From: Cymbomonas tetramitiformis
Taxonomy: Eukaryota; Chlorophyta; Pyramimonadophyceae; Pyramimonadales; Pyramimonadaceae
NCBI GenBank assembly: GCA_001247695.2
Contig: LGRX02009792.1
Location: forward strand, 1-56,895
Direction: 5' to 3'
DNA: 56,895 nucleotides
How positions within the stretch are numbered: the stretch's first letter is position 1; each line of letters begins with the position of its first letter. The translations under genes were made by a program, and so were the position numbers. The notes under the pieces are model-generated. The model was given only the letters and a program-made list of their open reading frames with translations. It made no database searches and had not been told where the DNA came from. This document shows positions 1 through 11,555 of the stretch, piece by piece.

Positions 1-434
1 GATTGACTATGTAAGTAAGGCCCGGTCGATCTTAAATTAAGATCTCCACTAGGCGCATCTGACGGTGGATGGGATTATTTATCTTGCCGACGTGGCGCAC
101 TCGAGAGATCCGAACATGAACATCGAGTTTGCCATTCCATTAATGATTTGACATTTCTCAATCCTCGCGTCTGCTATGCAATGTAAAAGCGAATCTATCT
201 GATTTCCGAACATCGCGTCGGCCATGCGATGTTTAAATAATTTTCGCCATTACACTATCTGGCCGTAGGATCATGTGCGCGACAGTGCTTTGCTTTTTGC
301 TTCCCCGCATGCCATGCCATAACGCGTGGGTGGCGTCGCGATAAATGTACGCGACTGCAGTGGCACTGTCATCGTTGGCGTCTGGCGATCGTGAGATCGA
401 AAATTCGACTGCGTCGCCCGTTGGGATTCGAGCT

Positions 435-435
<1 letters not shown>

Positions 436-467
<32 letters not shown>
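436..467. repeat. (CTG)n microsatellite
   Basis: About ten uninterrupted CTG triplets. On the minus strand they would read as poly-alanine inside an otherwise unremarkable open frame, so I treat this as a simple repeat and not as coding sequence. Confidence 0.9.
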
Positions 468-715
468 ATTGACTAAGGTAAGGTAAGTAAGGTAATTTAC
501 TTGATGCCAAGACGATAAAGATCAGAGGTAGTAAGGTAATTTGGTTTGGGTGAAGATTATAAAGGTCAGAGGTAGGTAAGGTAAGGTAAGGTAATTTGGT
601 TTGGGTGAAGATTATAAAGGTCAAAGGTAAGGTCAAAGGTCTAGGCCCGGTCGATCTCAAAGATGAGATCTCCACTAGGCCATCCGACAATTCAATCGGT
701 TCAATATATTGTTCA

Positions 716-1268
716 TTAGTTATTGGTTGGGCGGTTGGTATGCACGGCGGTATGATTTGCAATGTGATACATTATATGTGTTATATGGTTAGATATGATA
801 TATTATGTCGACGGCGTACATGTAGTATACGCTAGTTACAAATAGAGGATGGCGGAGCAAGGTTTGGATGTCCAATATTATTACCAGGGCGACATAGCTA
901 GTTACTATAATGATACGTTACTTTCTAGTGCAAACTTTTCCCTAGCGTTCGCGTGTTGGTTGCGCTTGGTGGCGGTGTATGGATGATGATATATCCCTTT
1001 CGTTCAGGTATTCATTAGTTATCAGTTGGGCGGTTGTTATGTATGTACGGCGATATGATTTGGGATGTGAGATATTAAATGTGTTATATAGCTAGATATG
1101 ATATATGGTGGCGGCGTACATGTAATGTAAGCTAGTTGCAAATATTGAATGGCGGAGCAAGGTTTGGCTATCCAATATGATTATCAGGGACACAAATAGT
1201 TACTATGATTACTTATTTTCTAGTACGAACGTTTTCTTAGCTTTCGCACGTTGCTTACGCTTGGCAAT
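716..1268 (+). repeat. Tandem duplication of a ~250-300 bp unit
   Basis: The segment at about 716-963 recurs at about 1017-1266 in the same orientation with many substitutions. Shared blocks include GGTTGGGCGGTTG, GTGTTATATGG/AG, GGCGGCGTACATGTA and GGCGGAGCAAGGTTTGG. No open frame is conserved between the copies, so it looks like an aged non-coding duplication. Confidence 0.75.
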
Positions 1269-3100
1269 TGTAGTGTAGATACACGTGTAGTCGAATAAGC
1301 AAACACTCTGCATACATATCTTACATACTATTTAGCATTTGCACATGCATGGCATCGAAAACAATCTGTTGAATGTGCAGAATGTAAATGCTCACGCACC
1401 GATCAATACATCAACATTGCGGCGCGCTGCGCGCAATTAGCGCTAACTGCATAATCAATACTAAGATTGCCTAATTGATGAGACATGTCTGCAACAAATC
1501 GTGAAGAATGTATGGAGCGTTATACATGTTGATGTGGATAATGTTGATGTCAACAACCTCTTGGAGTGTTAGCTGAAGTCTGAGCAAGCAATATATGACC
1601 CTCGTAGCAGAGTTACTTTTCTGCTACACATGTATGGCGATGTCCGTCAGCTTGTGGCAATTGCTTAGGTGGGGGCGAACATCATGTGAAAAATAATGGA
1701 GGCTCACTATACATGAGTTGGTGGTGCACATGCCCATTTTGCATACATGTGATACACATGCTCACTCTCTTTCACACACACACACACACACACAATCATG
1801 GCTGAATGCTTTGATCCCCGGTGTGGGTACATAGTGCAATTGATCTTCTGCGGCTACGGTGTGCCAAAGGAGTCGGTCCAAGGAAAAGCCACACTCATGC
1901 ACGCGCATAATTACATACTTGCACACGCATCCAAACACAGCTCATACACACACACACACACACGCACACGCACACTCGCGACTGCAAGCGCACGCGCACA
2001 CACACATTCTTGCCACTTTAACAATCGATATGCATGTTGCATGTAGCATGCACACGTTGCCCGCTGACAAAAGCAGACCCACCACCAATCCAGTGGATGT
2101 GAGAAACATGCTTGTGGGAATAGATCGGGGCATGACTATATACCGCACCCACACATCCTAGCCAAAATAGAAAGTGTGCAGCCACGTTGGAAGCTCAGCC
2201 AGTGTTACACCGCAAGTATATTATGAAAATATCACACGTTGGTGCTCGAGCGCACACCGTGAAATTCGAGAGGGAAATCGGCTGCATTGAAGTCCCCATA
2301 TATATATATATATGTATACAACGTTGTATATATATATATGTATGTATATATACGTCTAGCTTTGATTGGCATGCGCATTAGCTCGTTCACTTTATTATGT
2401 GTGTGTATGTGTGTGTCGCGCACGCGTGCATGTGTGCTTAGTGCGTGTGCGTGTGTGCATCAACGGGCGTATGCACTCACAACGCACTCGCCGATATTCA
2501 TCAATAATTTTGAGCACAAGCCGAGACAGTGACTAAGGTGGTGCTTGAGGCGAGCACTGCATAATCTGATGTCCATTGATACCCCTTGCACATGCATAGA
2601 ATTATTGTGCCCATCTTGAGTTGGCATTTGTGTTTTAGGACGAATAGCAAAGGGGGGCACGTTTGTAGCACTGCGGCAGTTGGCATCTAGCACGCATGGC
2701 ATACTACTATGATCATCATATTAGTACTTTAAATTTTGACAATGTGAAAATCTCATTATGACTGCATGCTGCACAAACTGTGCGCAAATAGGCTGATGTG
2801 TATATCGAATGCAATCTTTAACAATTACCCTTGCGAATAAAAAATATCACACTATGCCGAGACGCAAATGATTGGCTGTGTATGCGGATTATTATATAAT
2901 TGTGCATGCGTAATTGTGTATCCAGCCGGAACACGTGCGAATAAAGCAATATTCACTGATGCAGGACGCCGGGGATCGAAGGCGAGGAAATCGAGACTGA
3001 CCGGTGCGTCCGTGCATTACGTTTTGGTGAATGTGCGCAGAATATGTACCGAATGTCTTGCACGATTGTCAAAACTGACCACGACGTCAGGCTCGGACTA

Positions 3101-4000
3101 GCTTTTGACAATCGTATACGATTGTCAAAGCTTGCGACTACTACGAAAGGGGGCCGGACCTAGCGCCCAAGCTTCACAATCGTATACGATTGTCACGCGT
3201 GAGTCAGGGGGCCGGACCTAGTAGCGCCCAAGCTTCACAATCGTATACGATTGTCACGCGTGAGTCAGGGGACCGGTCAAAGCTTGCGACTACGGCAGGC
3301 TCGCACTCAGCTTTGACAATCGTATACGATTGTCAAAGCTTGCGACTACGGCAGGCTCGGACTCAGCTTTAACAATCGTATACGATTGTCAAAGCTTGCG
3401 ACTACGGCAGGCTCGGACTCAGCTTTGACAATCGTATACGATTGTCAAAGCTTGCGACTACGGCAGGCTCGGACTCAGCTTTAACAAGCGTATACGATTG
3501 TCAAAGCTTGCGACTACGACGGCAGGCTCGGACTCAGCTGTGACAATCGTATACGATTGTCAAAGCTTGCGACTACGGCAGGCTCGGACTCAGCTTTGAC
3601 AATCGTATACGATTGTCAAAGCTTGCGACTACGGCAGGCTCGGACTCAGCTTTGACAATCGTATACGATTTTCAAAGCTGGCGACGTTTTTTTCTTAAAG
3701 ACTAATTCTTGAGTCTGTAGAAAAGCTGGGTTTGACAATCGTATACGATTGTCAAAGCTGGCGACGTTTTTTTAAGTCTAATTCTTGAGTCTGTAGAAAA
3801 GCTGGGTTTGACAATCGTATACGATTGTCAAAGCTGGCGACGTTTTTTTAAGTCTTAGAATTCTTGAGTCTGTATAGAAAAGCTCCAGGGGTTTGACAAT
3901 CGTATACGATTGTCAAAGCTGGCGACATTTTTTTATTTTTAATTCTTGTCTCTATAAAAGCTGGGTTTGACAATCGTACACGATTGTCAAAGCTGGCGAC
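3101..4000. repeat. Satellite of long perfect palindromes
   Basis: About 14 tandem units, each with a palindrome centred on GTATAC whose half-site reads AGCTTTGACAATCGTA; in the best units the symmetry is perfect over 32 bp. Two spacer types occur: a GC-richer one (CTTGCGACTACGGCAGGCTC, units of about 57-59 bp, to about 3660) and a T-rich one (GGCGACGTTTTTTT, units of about 75-84 bp, 3660-4000). Single outlier palindromes lie near 4930 and 5117. Substitutions fall in a few units (for example AAGCGTATACG near 3485 and CGTACACG near 3970) while the core is kept. Confidence 0.93.
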
Positions 4001-4111
4001 GTTTTTTTTTTTTTGTGTCTAATTCTTTCAGAGTCTGCAGAATTAAGCTGGTTTTGGCAATTGGTTGCGAATTTCAAAGTTGACTAAACTTCACTATATT
4101 ATGTGCGGAAT

Positions 4112-4540
4112 GCAATCTTCATGCATACATTCTTCGAAAAATTTAGCACGGTTTTGCCCCATTCTATTTATTTTTTAGGTTATTCATGCATACATTCTTC
4201 GAAAAATTTAGCACCGGTTTGCCCCATTCTTTTTTATTTTTTAGGTTATTTATGCATACATTCTTCGAAAAACTTAGCACCGGTTTGCTCCATTCATTTT
4301 ATTTTTTAGGTTATTCATGCATACATTCTTCGAAAAATTTAGCACCGGTTTATCCCATTCATTTTGTTTTTAAGGTTATTCATGCATACATTCTTCGAAA
4401 AATTTAGCACCGGCTTGCCCGGCATTCATTTTGTTTTTTGGGTTATTGCTGCAAACATTCTTCGAAAAATTTGGCACCGGTTTGCCCCATTCATTTTGTT
4501 TTTTGGGTTATTCATGCATACATTCTTCGAAAATGGGGTA
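4112..4540 (+). repeat. 62-66 bp satellite, about seven copies
   Basis: Tandem units with the shared blocks CATGCATACATTCTTCGAAA, TTTAGCACCGGTTTG and CCCATTCATTTT. It follows the palindrome satellite directly. Open frames here, translating to repeats of HTFFEKFSTGL, come from the repeat and are not taken as a gene. Confidence 0.93.
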
Positions 4541-5671
4541 TTCATGGTTGCAGGCTTTTTTGGGGTCTAACGTCTAAGTCTTTTAGAGTCTGCGGAAAAG
4601 CTGGTTTTGACAATCAGATTGATATTCAGATTTTTTACATCTGTCATTTTGCTCTACGTTAGATTTCCATTTTTCAAATTTTCCTAGTTTTGCTCTACGC
4701 TAGATTTCAGATTTCCTTTTTTAACTGAGCTAACCCCAACCAGTTAATCAATTTGCACTAATCACTTCCAACCAGTTGGACCTCAGGTCAACCGGTTACG
4801 CCCCTTAGTTTTCAAAACTGGTTCGGACCCCCCCACCCCCCCACCCCCCCATATTATTGTTGTGGGGTTCGGTGTAAGTTTTTTACTAACAACAAAACAA
4901 TTACAAATAAATTCGTTTGGGAAACAGTTTTGACAATCGTACACGATTGTCAGACCTGTGTATCGCGTGTTCATTAATAATTTCTATATAGCCCGTATAG
5001 ACCGGACTAGGAAAGAATGGGAAATGATCCTCCTAAAGGCCTCAAGCGATTTAAATATTGCCCAGGAGGGCATGGGCGGATGCAAAAAATCACAGGGCTA
5101 CTGCCTGACTCACGTTTGACAATCGTATACGATTGTCAAGCTCTGTCGTTGGGTTCGACTCCCTGACGCACGTTTGACACTCGCATGCGACTGGGTTATA
5201 CCCCCTGAGTCCCTGGTCAGGGTGGGAGGGGGGAGTCAGTGTATATTTATTAAGTATGAAGAAAAAAATTAAATTTTCTTAAGTATGGAAAAACGCAGGC
5301 GTCGACGCGGGCCGACGCGTTACCCTCCTTAAGTATGGGCTTAAGTATGGGAGCCCTATTTTGCGAAATCTTAGAATGTTAAGAATGTTTGGGCCGCTCG
5401 GGCCCCGCGGGGCGCCGGGCCCGAGCACCGAGCGGCCTGAGAGGGGCCTGATACTAATCCCCCACCCTGGACTATTACGGAGGAAGAGTTAGGGTGGAGC
5501 AGGGTTGTTGCAGTCTGAAAACACACCATCTCAAGCGGTGGAAACAATTTCTAGAGGGGGCCTGTGCTCTTGGCCAGGGCGGTCCCAAATCTCTAGCTAG
5601 CCGTGCACACAGGAAGGCATCTTGGCCTTTTATGCTGATCTAGCAGGGCTACTAGCAGTTACAAAACAACT
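4541..5671. other. Non-genic spacer with outlier palindromes and a GC hairpin
   Basis: No gene seen. It holds isolated copies of the satellite palindrome (near 4930 and 5117, degenerate near 5175), a C-run (4828-4850), three TTAAGTATGG motifs (5278-5350) also found near 51990, and a GC-rich imperfect hairpin at about 5392-5437 with arms GGCCGCTCGGG and CCGAGCGGCC. Confidence 0.6.
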
Positions 5672-8600
5672 CTAGCCACTTTGAAAGTGGTCTACAAAGC
5701 AGAGTTCACTGTAGAGGTTGTTGTTGTCAATCCCAGAGTCCAGATTGAAGAAGTCAAAAGTGTCAAAGTCCAGAGGACCAGAGTCCAGATTGAAGTTGTC
5801 GTCGGGGTCAGCGGGTCCAGAGTCCAGAAAGGCGGCGGGGATCAGGGAAGAAGTCCACTGCGCAATTCCGATAATTGAAGTACTGCCCGTACACCACCGA
5901 CCGTGGAGCAATCTCCACGTCACAGAGCTCGGAGGCGGTGACGGTGCTGAGCAACGCCATGCTAATACACATGAACAGAGCCGGCAGTGTCGCTGCCGTG
6001 AGAAGATTGCCAATCGACGGTGCCCGTACACCACCAACCCGTGGAGCGGGTGGCGGCACGTCCACATGTAATTCCTCGCCATCAGTCTCCGAGCCCGCCA
6101 CGCTAGCCGAATCATGCGTGGAAGAAATGTACGGAGGCAGGGGGTTGAAGGAATTAGCTGAAACCTGCGGCTCGGGCTCAAAGAAGCCCAATTTCACAGA
6201 CATGCCGTCCATAAAGGACTGCTCGAAGGGGGGCCCGCTGTCGATGAATTGCTTCGGCAAGATCAGCGCGTCCTCGTCGCTCTCGATTGTCACTTGCGTC
6301 TCAGGCTCCGCGATGCTCTCGTCGATCACGGCGGGCGTGGCCGAGCCGAAATGAACCATGGGAAAATGTTGCGGAGCCGATTCAACACCACCGGCTACCT
6401 GCTTCAGCTCACGGAGAGCCGTGCGCGCCTCGTGCACGCGGGTAGCAAGCAAGGAGAGAGGGCGGAGAAGGGATTATTAATGTCTATTGCCAAATGGGTA
6501 CGGTGGGTTAACCCACCGCAATGACGATTTTAAACAACCCAAAGCTTCTACGTAACGGCGTATATGGTCTCAAACTTATGTTTCATGGCACTCATTAAGA
6601 GTCCCTTCGAACATGGAAAACATACTTTGCGCCATTCGATATGTAAGAGGCGCATGAAGTGGCCAAATATTATGGTGGGTTGGGAAATTTGCTTACGGTG
6701 GGTTTACACGTGTTACAAATATTGGTAGATCCGTGCCGTACGGAGGGAGGCGTTAGTATGCGATCTTAGGGTTGGCACTTCATATATGATAGTTGGCAAT
6801 GTTAAGTTTTGATGTACATCACTTGGGGAGGCACGTGCATATCGTAGGCATGCTGCGTTACCATGGGGGTGTCGGGGTTCGTTAAGCCCTAAAATTGGCT
6901 AAAATCCGTTATTTTCATAGTGTCTTGTGGGGAAAATAAGTTCACGTCAATGGGCACCGCTCTTGAGCTGCAGCTGCAAAAGTCTATACGTCAAAATACA
7001 TTCATAGACCAAACGTTTTTCATCTCAACAAGGCAATCCATTATGTTTTAAGCATGTGTATTGTCATGTATTCACCCAAGTGCACATACGCGGTGACGAA
7101 GACGAGGGACTTCGCGTGCTTGTCTCCGTCATATTCGAACGTCACTGCGAATCGCTTGCCAGGTGCTTTGTCCTGGTCACATGCGGTCACTCGAGACTCG
7201 AGCCTTCAAGCTATATTCAAGGGGGTTGGGGCATTGCCCAACAAACTCCTGGACATCTCATTCCCGCCCACACGCACCAGCGGGAATGCATAACTTACAC
7301 CCTATTATTTTTCTCACGTTTTCTCAAGTTGAGCGCAATAGGAGGCATGTTTAACAGCGTCTGCCGCCAAGTCTATTAACCCCCGAGTACTTTTATTATT
7401 GGTTTTAGGTGTCTAGTTGGTCACTATAATGTCACATTTCTTGCGGAACCGCGTAACGACCCCGTTACGCGCCAAAATCGTAGGGTTGGTTTACCCACCG
7501 TAACAGCGTGTTACGGTGGGTAAACCCACCGATTTGGCAATAGACATTAAGCCTGCGTACTGTGCCCGAAGGCCGATGTTGTTGTCGTCGGCGAAGGTAA
7601 AGGGCTCCTCGTCGTGACGAACAACGGGTTGATCATGTTGTCCACAAAGTCGAGCGAAGGTGGCGTCGTCCTGGGCGTCGAAGGCGGTCTGGAACGCGGA
7701 TACAATCTCGTCGTTCTCGTCGGCAGTCACCAAGTCGCACTCCGCGCACGCCATGTCGTCCGTGGGGCAATTCGCGGTGTCGTGGAAGTGTCCAGGAGGA
7801 CAACGCGCGCACTCAGGGACGAAGGCGGAGGAGGCCACGTGGAACGAGATGTTGTAGGCGGAGTACTTCTTGTAGTGGTCCTGCCACCAATTCCCGTCGG
7901 TCTTGAGCGGGCTCGCGGCGAAGCGGAAGCTCTTCCTCCCGCCATAGCCCCCAACACGATTGTTCCGGCCATGGAACTTCCCCATCGTCCCTCCTGTTGC
8001 GCGCATCCCGCCAACGCGAGGGCGGAAAGGAGACACCCCGCTTACCGTCAGGCTGCTGGCGGTGGCGGTGAGAGTCAGCGAAACCAGAAAGAGGCTCGTC
8101 GTCCTTCGCGATTGAGTCCTTCAGCGTTACGAGAGTCGAGGTGGCGGCCTCCAATTGCTTCTCGAACTCCATGATGAGGTTCTTCACGTCAACTCCACCA
8201 GAGTAAAGCATAGCTGGGGAAGTCGGAGGTCGGTGACGGCTTAGGCTGCTTCGCGCGGCCAACACCGTTTTCGCTCTCCCAAATCTCGAGGATGTGGGCG
8301 TAGATGTCCTCGAGGTCGACCTTGGCCAAGTCCACGTCGAGCCGAAGCGGTGTGGTGACCTTGTCGTACATGATGGGGTCGAGGGACGCGAGGAGTTGCT
8401 TCTTGGCCATCATGTCGTCGAGCGGACCAGAGGGCGAGTTGCGGATAGCCGTTAAGCAGGCGTCGAACTCTTGGATTAACGGATCGGGGTCGAGCTTGGA
8501 GTCGAAGTAGATGGCGCAAAGCTCCTCGTAGTTCCCACGGGGTCGTAGAACACGAGGAAGCAGCCGCTTCGTGAGTTCCAGCAAGGCTCGCTTACCATCT

Positions 8601-9066
8601 CGCGGGGAAGCGCGTCCAGAAGCGTCCACCCAACGCCTGGCGGGTGAGTGCGGCTTCGTTAAAGATGTCAACGTCGTGAAGAGAATATGGCGGTGTAGAC
8701 GTTGTTGACCTCCTTGGTGGCATCCGCCAAGTCGAAGAGGGTGTCGTTGACGGGGTCCTTCAGCTCAAATGCCGACTGCAAAGATGTCACCAACGATGTC
8801 CATAGTACGTTGCGGTTCGATTCGTCACCTCGGAATGACGCATCTTTGGTGCCAAGAGCGTCTCGAGACGTCCTCTTGATCAAATCCACGTCCCATGATG
8901 AATTCTGAACGGCCACGGCACGCGTCCGTTCAGGGGCCGTCAAAGTTGCTGCTGGAGATGCAGGTGTCGGCCGATAGCGCATCCCAACGTCTCGGGAAAA
9001 CATTGTGTCTAGTCGAATTCGGTTGTGAGCCCCCATGGGGGGTGTAGCGTGCGAAGAAACACTCAT
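5672..9066 (-). pseudogene. Copia-like Gag gene, frameshifted and split by an insertion
   Basis: Read on the minus strand from an ATG at 9066. Segments in several frames (9066-8668, 8600-8189, 8265-8040, 8036-7551, then 6476-5672) encode one Gag-like polyprotein. A capsid-like part includes RDGKRALLELTKRLLPRVL, which resembles DRDGRRALVDIVKRS in the 42.6-46.2 kb element. A zinc-knuckle-like motif CARCPPGHFHDTANC lies near 7840-7885, after RFAASPL, which the 53.4 kb Gag also has. An acidic stretch, a hydrophobic segment (GNLLTAATLPALFMCIS, about 5945-6010) and an Asp-rich tail follow. At least three frameshifts and an inserted element break it. No protease, integrase or reverse transcriptase follows, and no flanking LTR pair was recognised, so it may be a remnant of a Gag-only element. 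Confidence 0.75.
6481..7546. mobile_element. Non-autonomous inverted-repeat element, TTAA target duplication
   Basis: Both ends read TGTCTATTGCCAAAT inward and are flanked by TTAA (6477-6480 and 7547-7550). Just inside each end lie palindromes of the form CGGTGGGTTAACCCACCG. The 1,066-bp interior has no convincing transposase frame. It interrupts the Gag reading frame: the protein before 7550 resumes after 6477. TTAA duplications are usual for piggyBac-type elements, but the ends here do not start CCC, so the family is uncertain. Confidence 0.88.
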
Positions 9067-10891
9067 GATAAAATTCCTATAGGCGGGTACGTCGGGGTAA
9101 GGTGGCGACGGCGCGGAGAGGTGGAACTCGCGGAAGTGGTAATGGCAAAAGCAGTCAAAACTTCCGTAACCGTGAAATCCCGATTGTAGAATTGTGGAAG
9201 TCGAAGTACACGTTGCGCAAGAAGTCCGTGACAAAGAGTGATCAATTCTAGTCTAAACGAAAATCCCGTGGACATCCAAAAAATCACGTAGGGTACGCTG
9301 CAGCGACAAACACAATTACTCCGTAACGACGCGTGCCTCAACCGCGAGTCCTCATAGCGCAACCATCAAATGGGCCCCCCAACGCCCCACCAAGCGGAGG
9401 CGTTTAGCCAACCATGCTACCAAAAGTAGTGGAAGGTGCCTGGCGCACCATAACCTGTGAGATAATAATGATAAAACATTTACGCTAGCAAAGGGGACAA
9501 AGTCCTAAGAGTGCGGTATCCCTGCAAAGCAGGCTAGTGAAAACACCAGGGGCTACTCCCTCTGCTATAGCGCGCCCATAAAAGGGCTCAGCCCGCTTTT
9601 CAGCAGGGTGACATCTAGAGAAAAAGCTAGGTGCTAGGCAATAAAAAACTCTAGAAGATGGAGAAGCAGCCATGGCCGGGTGAGTGGAGGGGTGGCTGAA
9701 TCTGGGCGGTGGGGAGGGAAGTCGAAGAATTAAGGGGGTTATTGGAGACGTTGAGGAAGGTGGCCAGGGTGGGCGGGGGAGAGGGGGGGTGGCGGGGGAG
9801 GGGAGGGGGGGGACGGCCCCTCCCCTTGGGGTCTCGTTGGGGCGTCAGCTCCCAAACCATCTTATAATGCAGGACTTTTGAAAATTATTGCAAGAGGGTT
9901 TGAAGAAAATCGTTTGACTGTTGCACGGCTTCTGTTTCTGTCATGGTTTCATTGCTCGAGATGTCAGCAGTATGTGGGTCAGTGTTGATATATAGCTAAG
10001 ACTATATATTGGGCTACGGTCAGAATGCTTTAACTTTCGGGTTCGCATAAGAGTGTAAATAAACACAAGTTAGTCTCGGCTTTATGCCGGAAACCCTAAA
10101 CCTGTGACACCCGTACTGTACCGAGTACTAGTACAGATAACACGGTGTGTCACATCCAGCAGAAAGAGCAGCTCGCGAACTTGACAACATGGGTCTCCGA
10201 ATTTTCACAGGACCTTCGTGGAGGTAGCTAGCGTGAGAAACATCTCGGTCCTATTACAAGGACTGGCCATTTTAATTAATTTTAATTGATTTCACCCCCA
10301 CCCGTTTAACCCTCACATACCAACATTTAGTGGTATGTGTAACGTAGGTTAAAAACAATTACTTTGACACCCGATAATGGTCTCCAAGCGCTCACATATC
10401 AAATATATCGATAGCACACGCCTCCACCATGTTTTCCCCTCCGGTCCTTGTAACTAGACTGGCAATATGGACAATCCTGCGTGGTCTACGAGACGAAACA
10501 GGGGTACTCTGCGATCCCGAGGGCGAATGTGACGACGGGGTGCCGGTCTGCCGCGTGCGGGCAGCGCGCAGAGCGGAACCAAGCCCTTCACGTCGGGTCG
10601 AAGCCATTGCGGGGATAAAGTAGTGCTTGTCCAGGGGTAATTCGAAGCACACAAGGTGTGCAACAAAAACGGCTGAAGATGTCGGAAAAATTAAAGATGT
10701 CGGGATGTCGGAGCTGCCGCTGCTGCGCGTAGTGCGGTACGGCTGATGTCGGGATGTCGGGATGTCGGGATGTCGGGAGTTGATGTCGGAAGATGTCGGA
10801 TAGAGTCGCAGGGCGCGAAGCGGACCAGAGAAAAAAGAACAAGCCAACACGAAAGGTGCGTGGGCTATAACCTGCATAACCTTATAGAACA

Positions 10892-10928
<37 letters not shown>

Positions 10929-11021
10929 CTGTTACCCATCTGTTGGCTATAGCCAACATTAGGGCCCCTTATGTTGGCTGGAGCCAACATAAGCCTTGCT
11001 GACAATGCCGGGAGCTGTCGG
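9067..11021. other. Non-genic spacer between Gag remnant and hAT element
   Basis: No gene recognised. It contains G-rich sequence (9690-9850), short tandem GATGTCGG repeats (about 10676-10800), a TA microsatellite (about 10893-10925), and two palindromes of the ATGTTGGCTGCAGCCAACAT type (near 10942 and 10968). A segment near 10150-10190 (AGAAAGAGCAGCTCG...CTTGACAACAT) recurs near 15340. Confidence 0.55.
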
Positions 11022-11039
11022 TCAAGGTTAGGGATCGGT

Positions 11040-11300
11040 TGGAACGGGGCTAATCGATCGATTTCGATTATTTCATGTTCATAATCGATCGATTCTGATT
11101 TTTTTCGCCTAGTAATCGATCGATTCTGATTTTTTTCGCCTAGCGATCGATCGATTCTGATTTTTTTCGCCTAGTAATCGATCGATTCTGATTTTTCCGC
11201 TCGGTAATCGATCGATTTCGATTTTTTCAATTGGTAATCGATCGATTCCGATTTTGATAACAAATTCCGATATATCGATATATCGATGTAATCGATATCC
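11040..11300. repeat. hAT left subterminal repeats
   Basis: About seven units of roughly 30-35 bp built on AATCGATCGATTCTGATTTT followed by TCGCCTAGT-like spacers. Such subterminal arrays commonly serve as transposase binding sites in hAT elements; that role is inferred here. Confidence 0.85.
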
Positions 11301-11555
11301 AAATCGATAAACCCCCAAAAGCAGCATAGACATTCTTCAACAAGCAGGTGTGTGATGGTACAAGTCTAGATTGATTGATATCAATGTCCTATTTACAACC
11401 CCTATTAAGCAGCATACAAGTTAGGCGCACTTGTGTTTCTTAATTGCTATCTTATTTGCTAACATGCTAAGTCTCCCTACACGCGTACACAGTTCATAGC
11501 ACGCTGAGTCTATTCCAGATATCTAAAAGTATGCTTATGTGCTCAACCTACATAT

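Larger units (their letters stand above)
1..3100. other. Non-genic, repeat-rich stretch
   Basis: I see no supportable gene here. Open frames are short and lie over simple repeats. The segment holds two direct copies of AGGCCCGGTCGATCT...AGATCTCCACTAGGC (about 20-57 and 643-680), a CTG microsatellite, GTAAG-type pentanucleotide runs (475-600), CA/GT runs (about 1775-1795, 1945-2010, 2400-2460) and TA-rich runs (2298-2352). Confidence 0.6.

Noticed and set aside
271..762. 163-codon frame with poly-alanine on the minus strand
   Set aside because: It runs over a CTG microsatellite and GTAAG repeats, with no domain and no codon-bias signal.
3101..4000. CRISPR-like array
   Set aside because: The spacers repeat among themselves and are not unique; the host is eukaryotic. 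It is a satellite.
4103..4662. Overlapping frames of HTFFEKFSTGL-type repeats
   Set aside because: All reading frames are open because the 62-66 bp satellite lacks stops; the nucleotide repeat explains them.
7054..7379. Frames inside the 6481-7546 element as a transposase
   Set aside because: Up to 107 codons with no catalytic motif; too short for any known transposase of TTAA-targeting elements.
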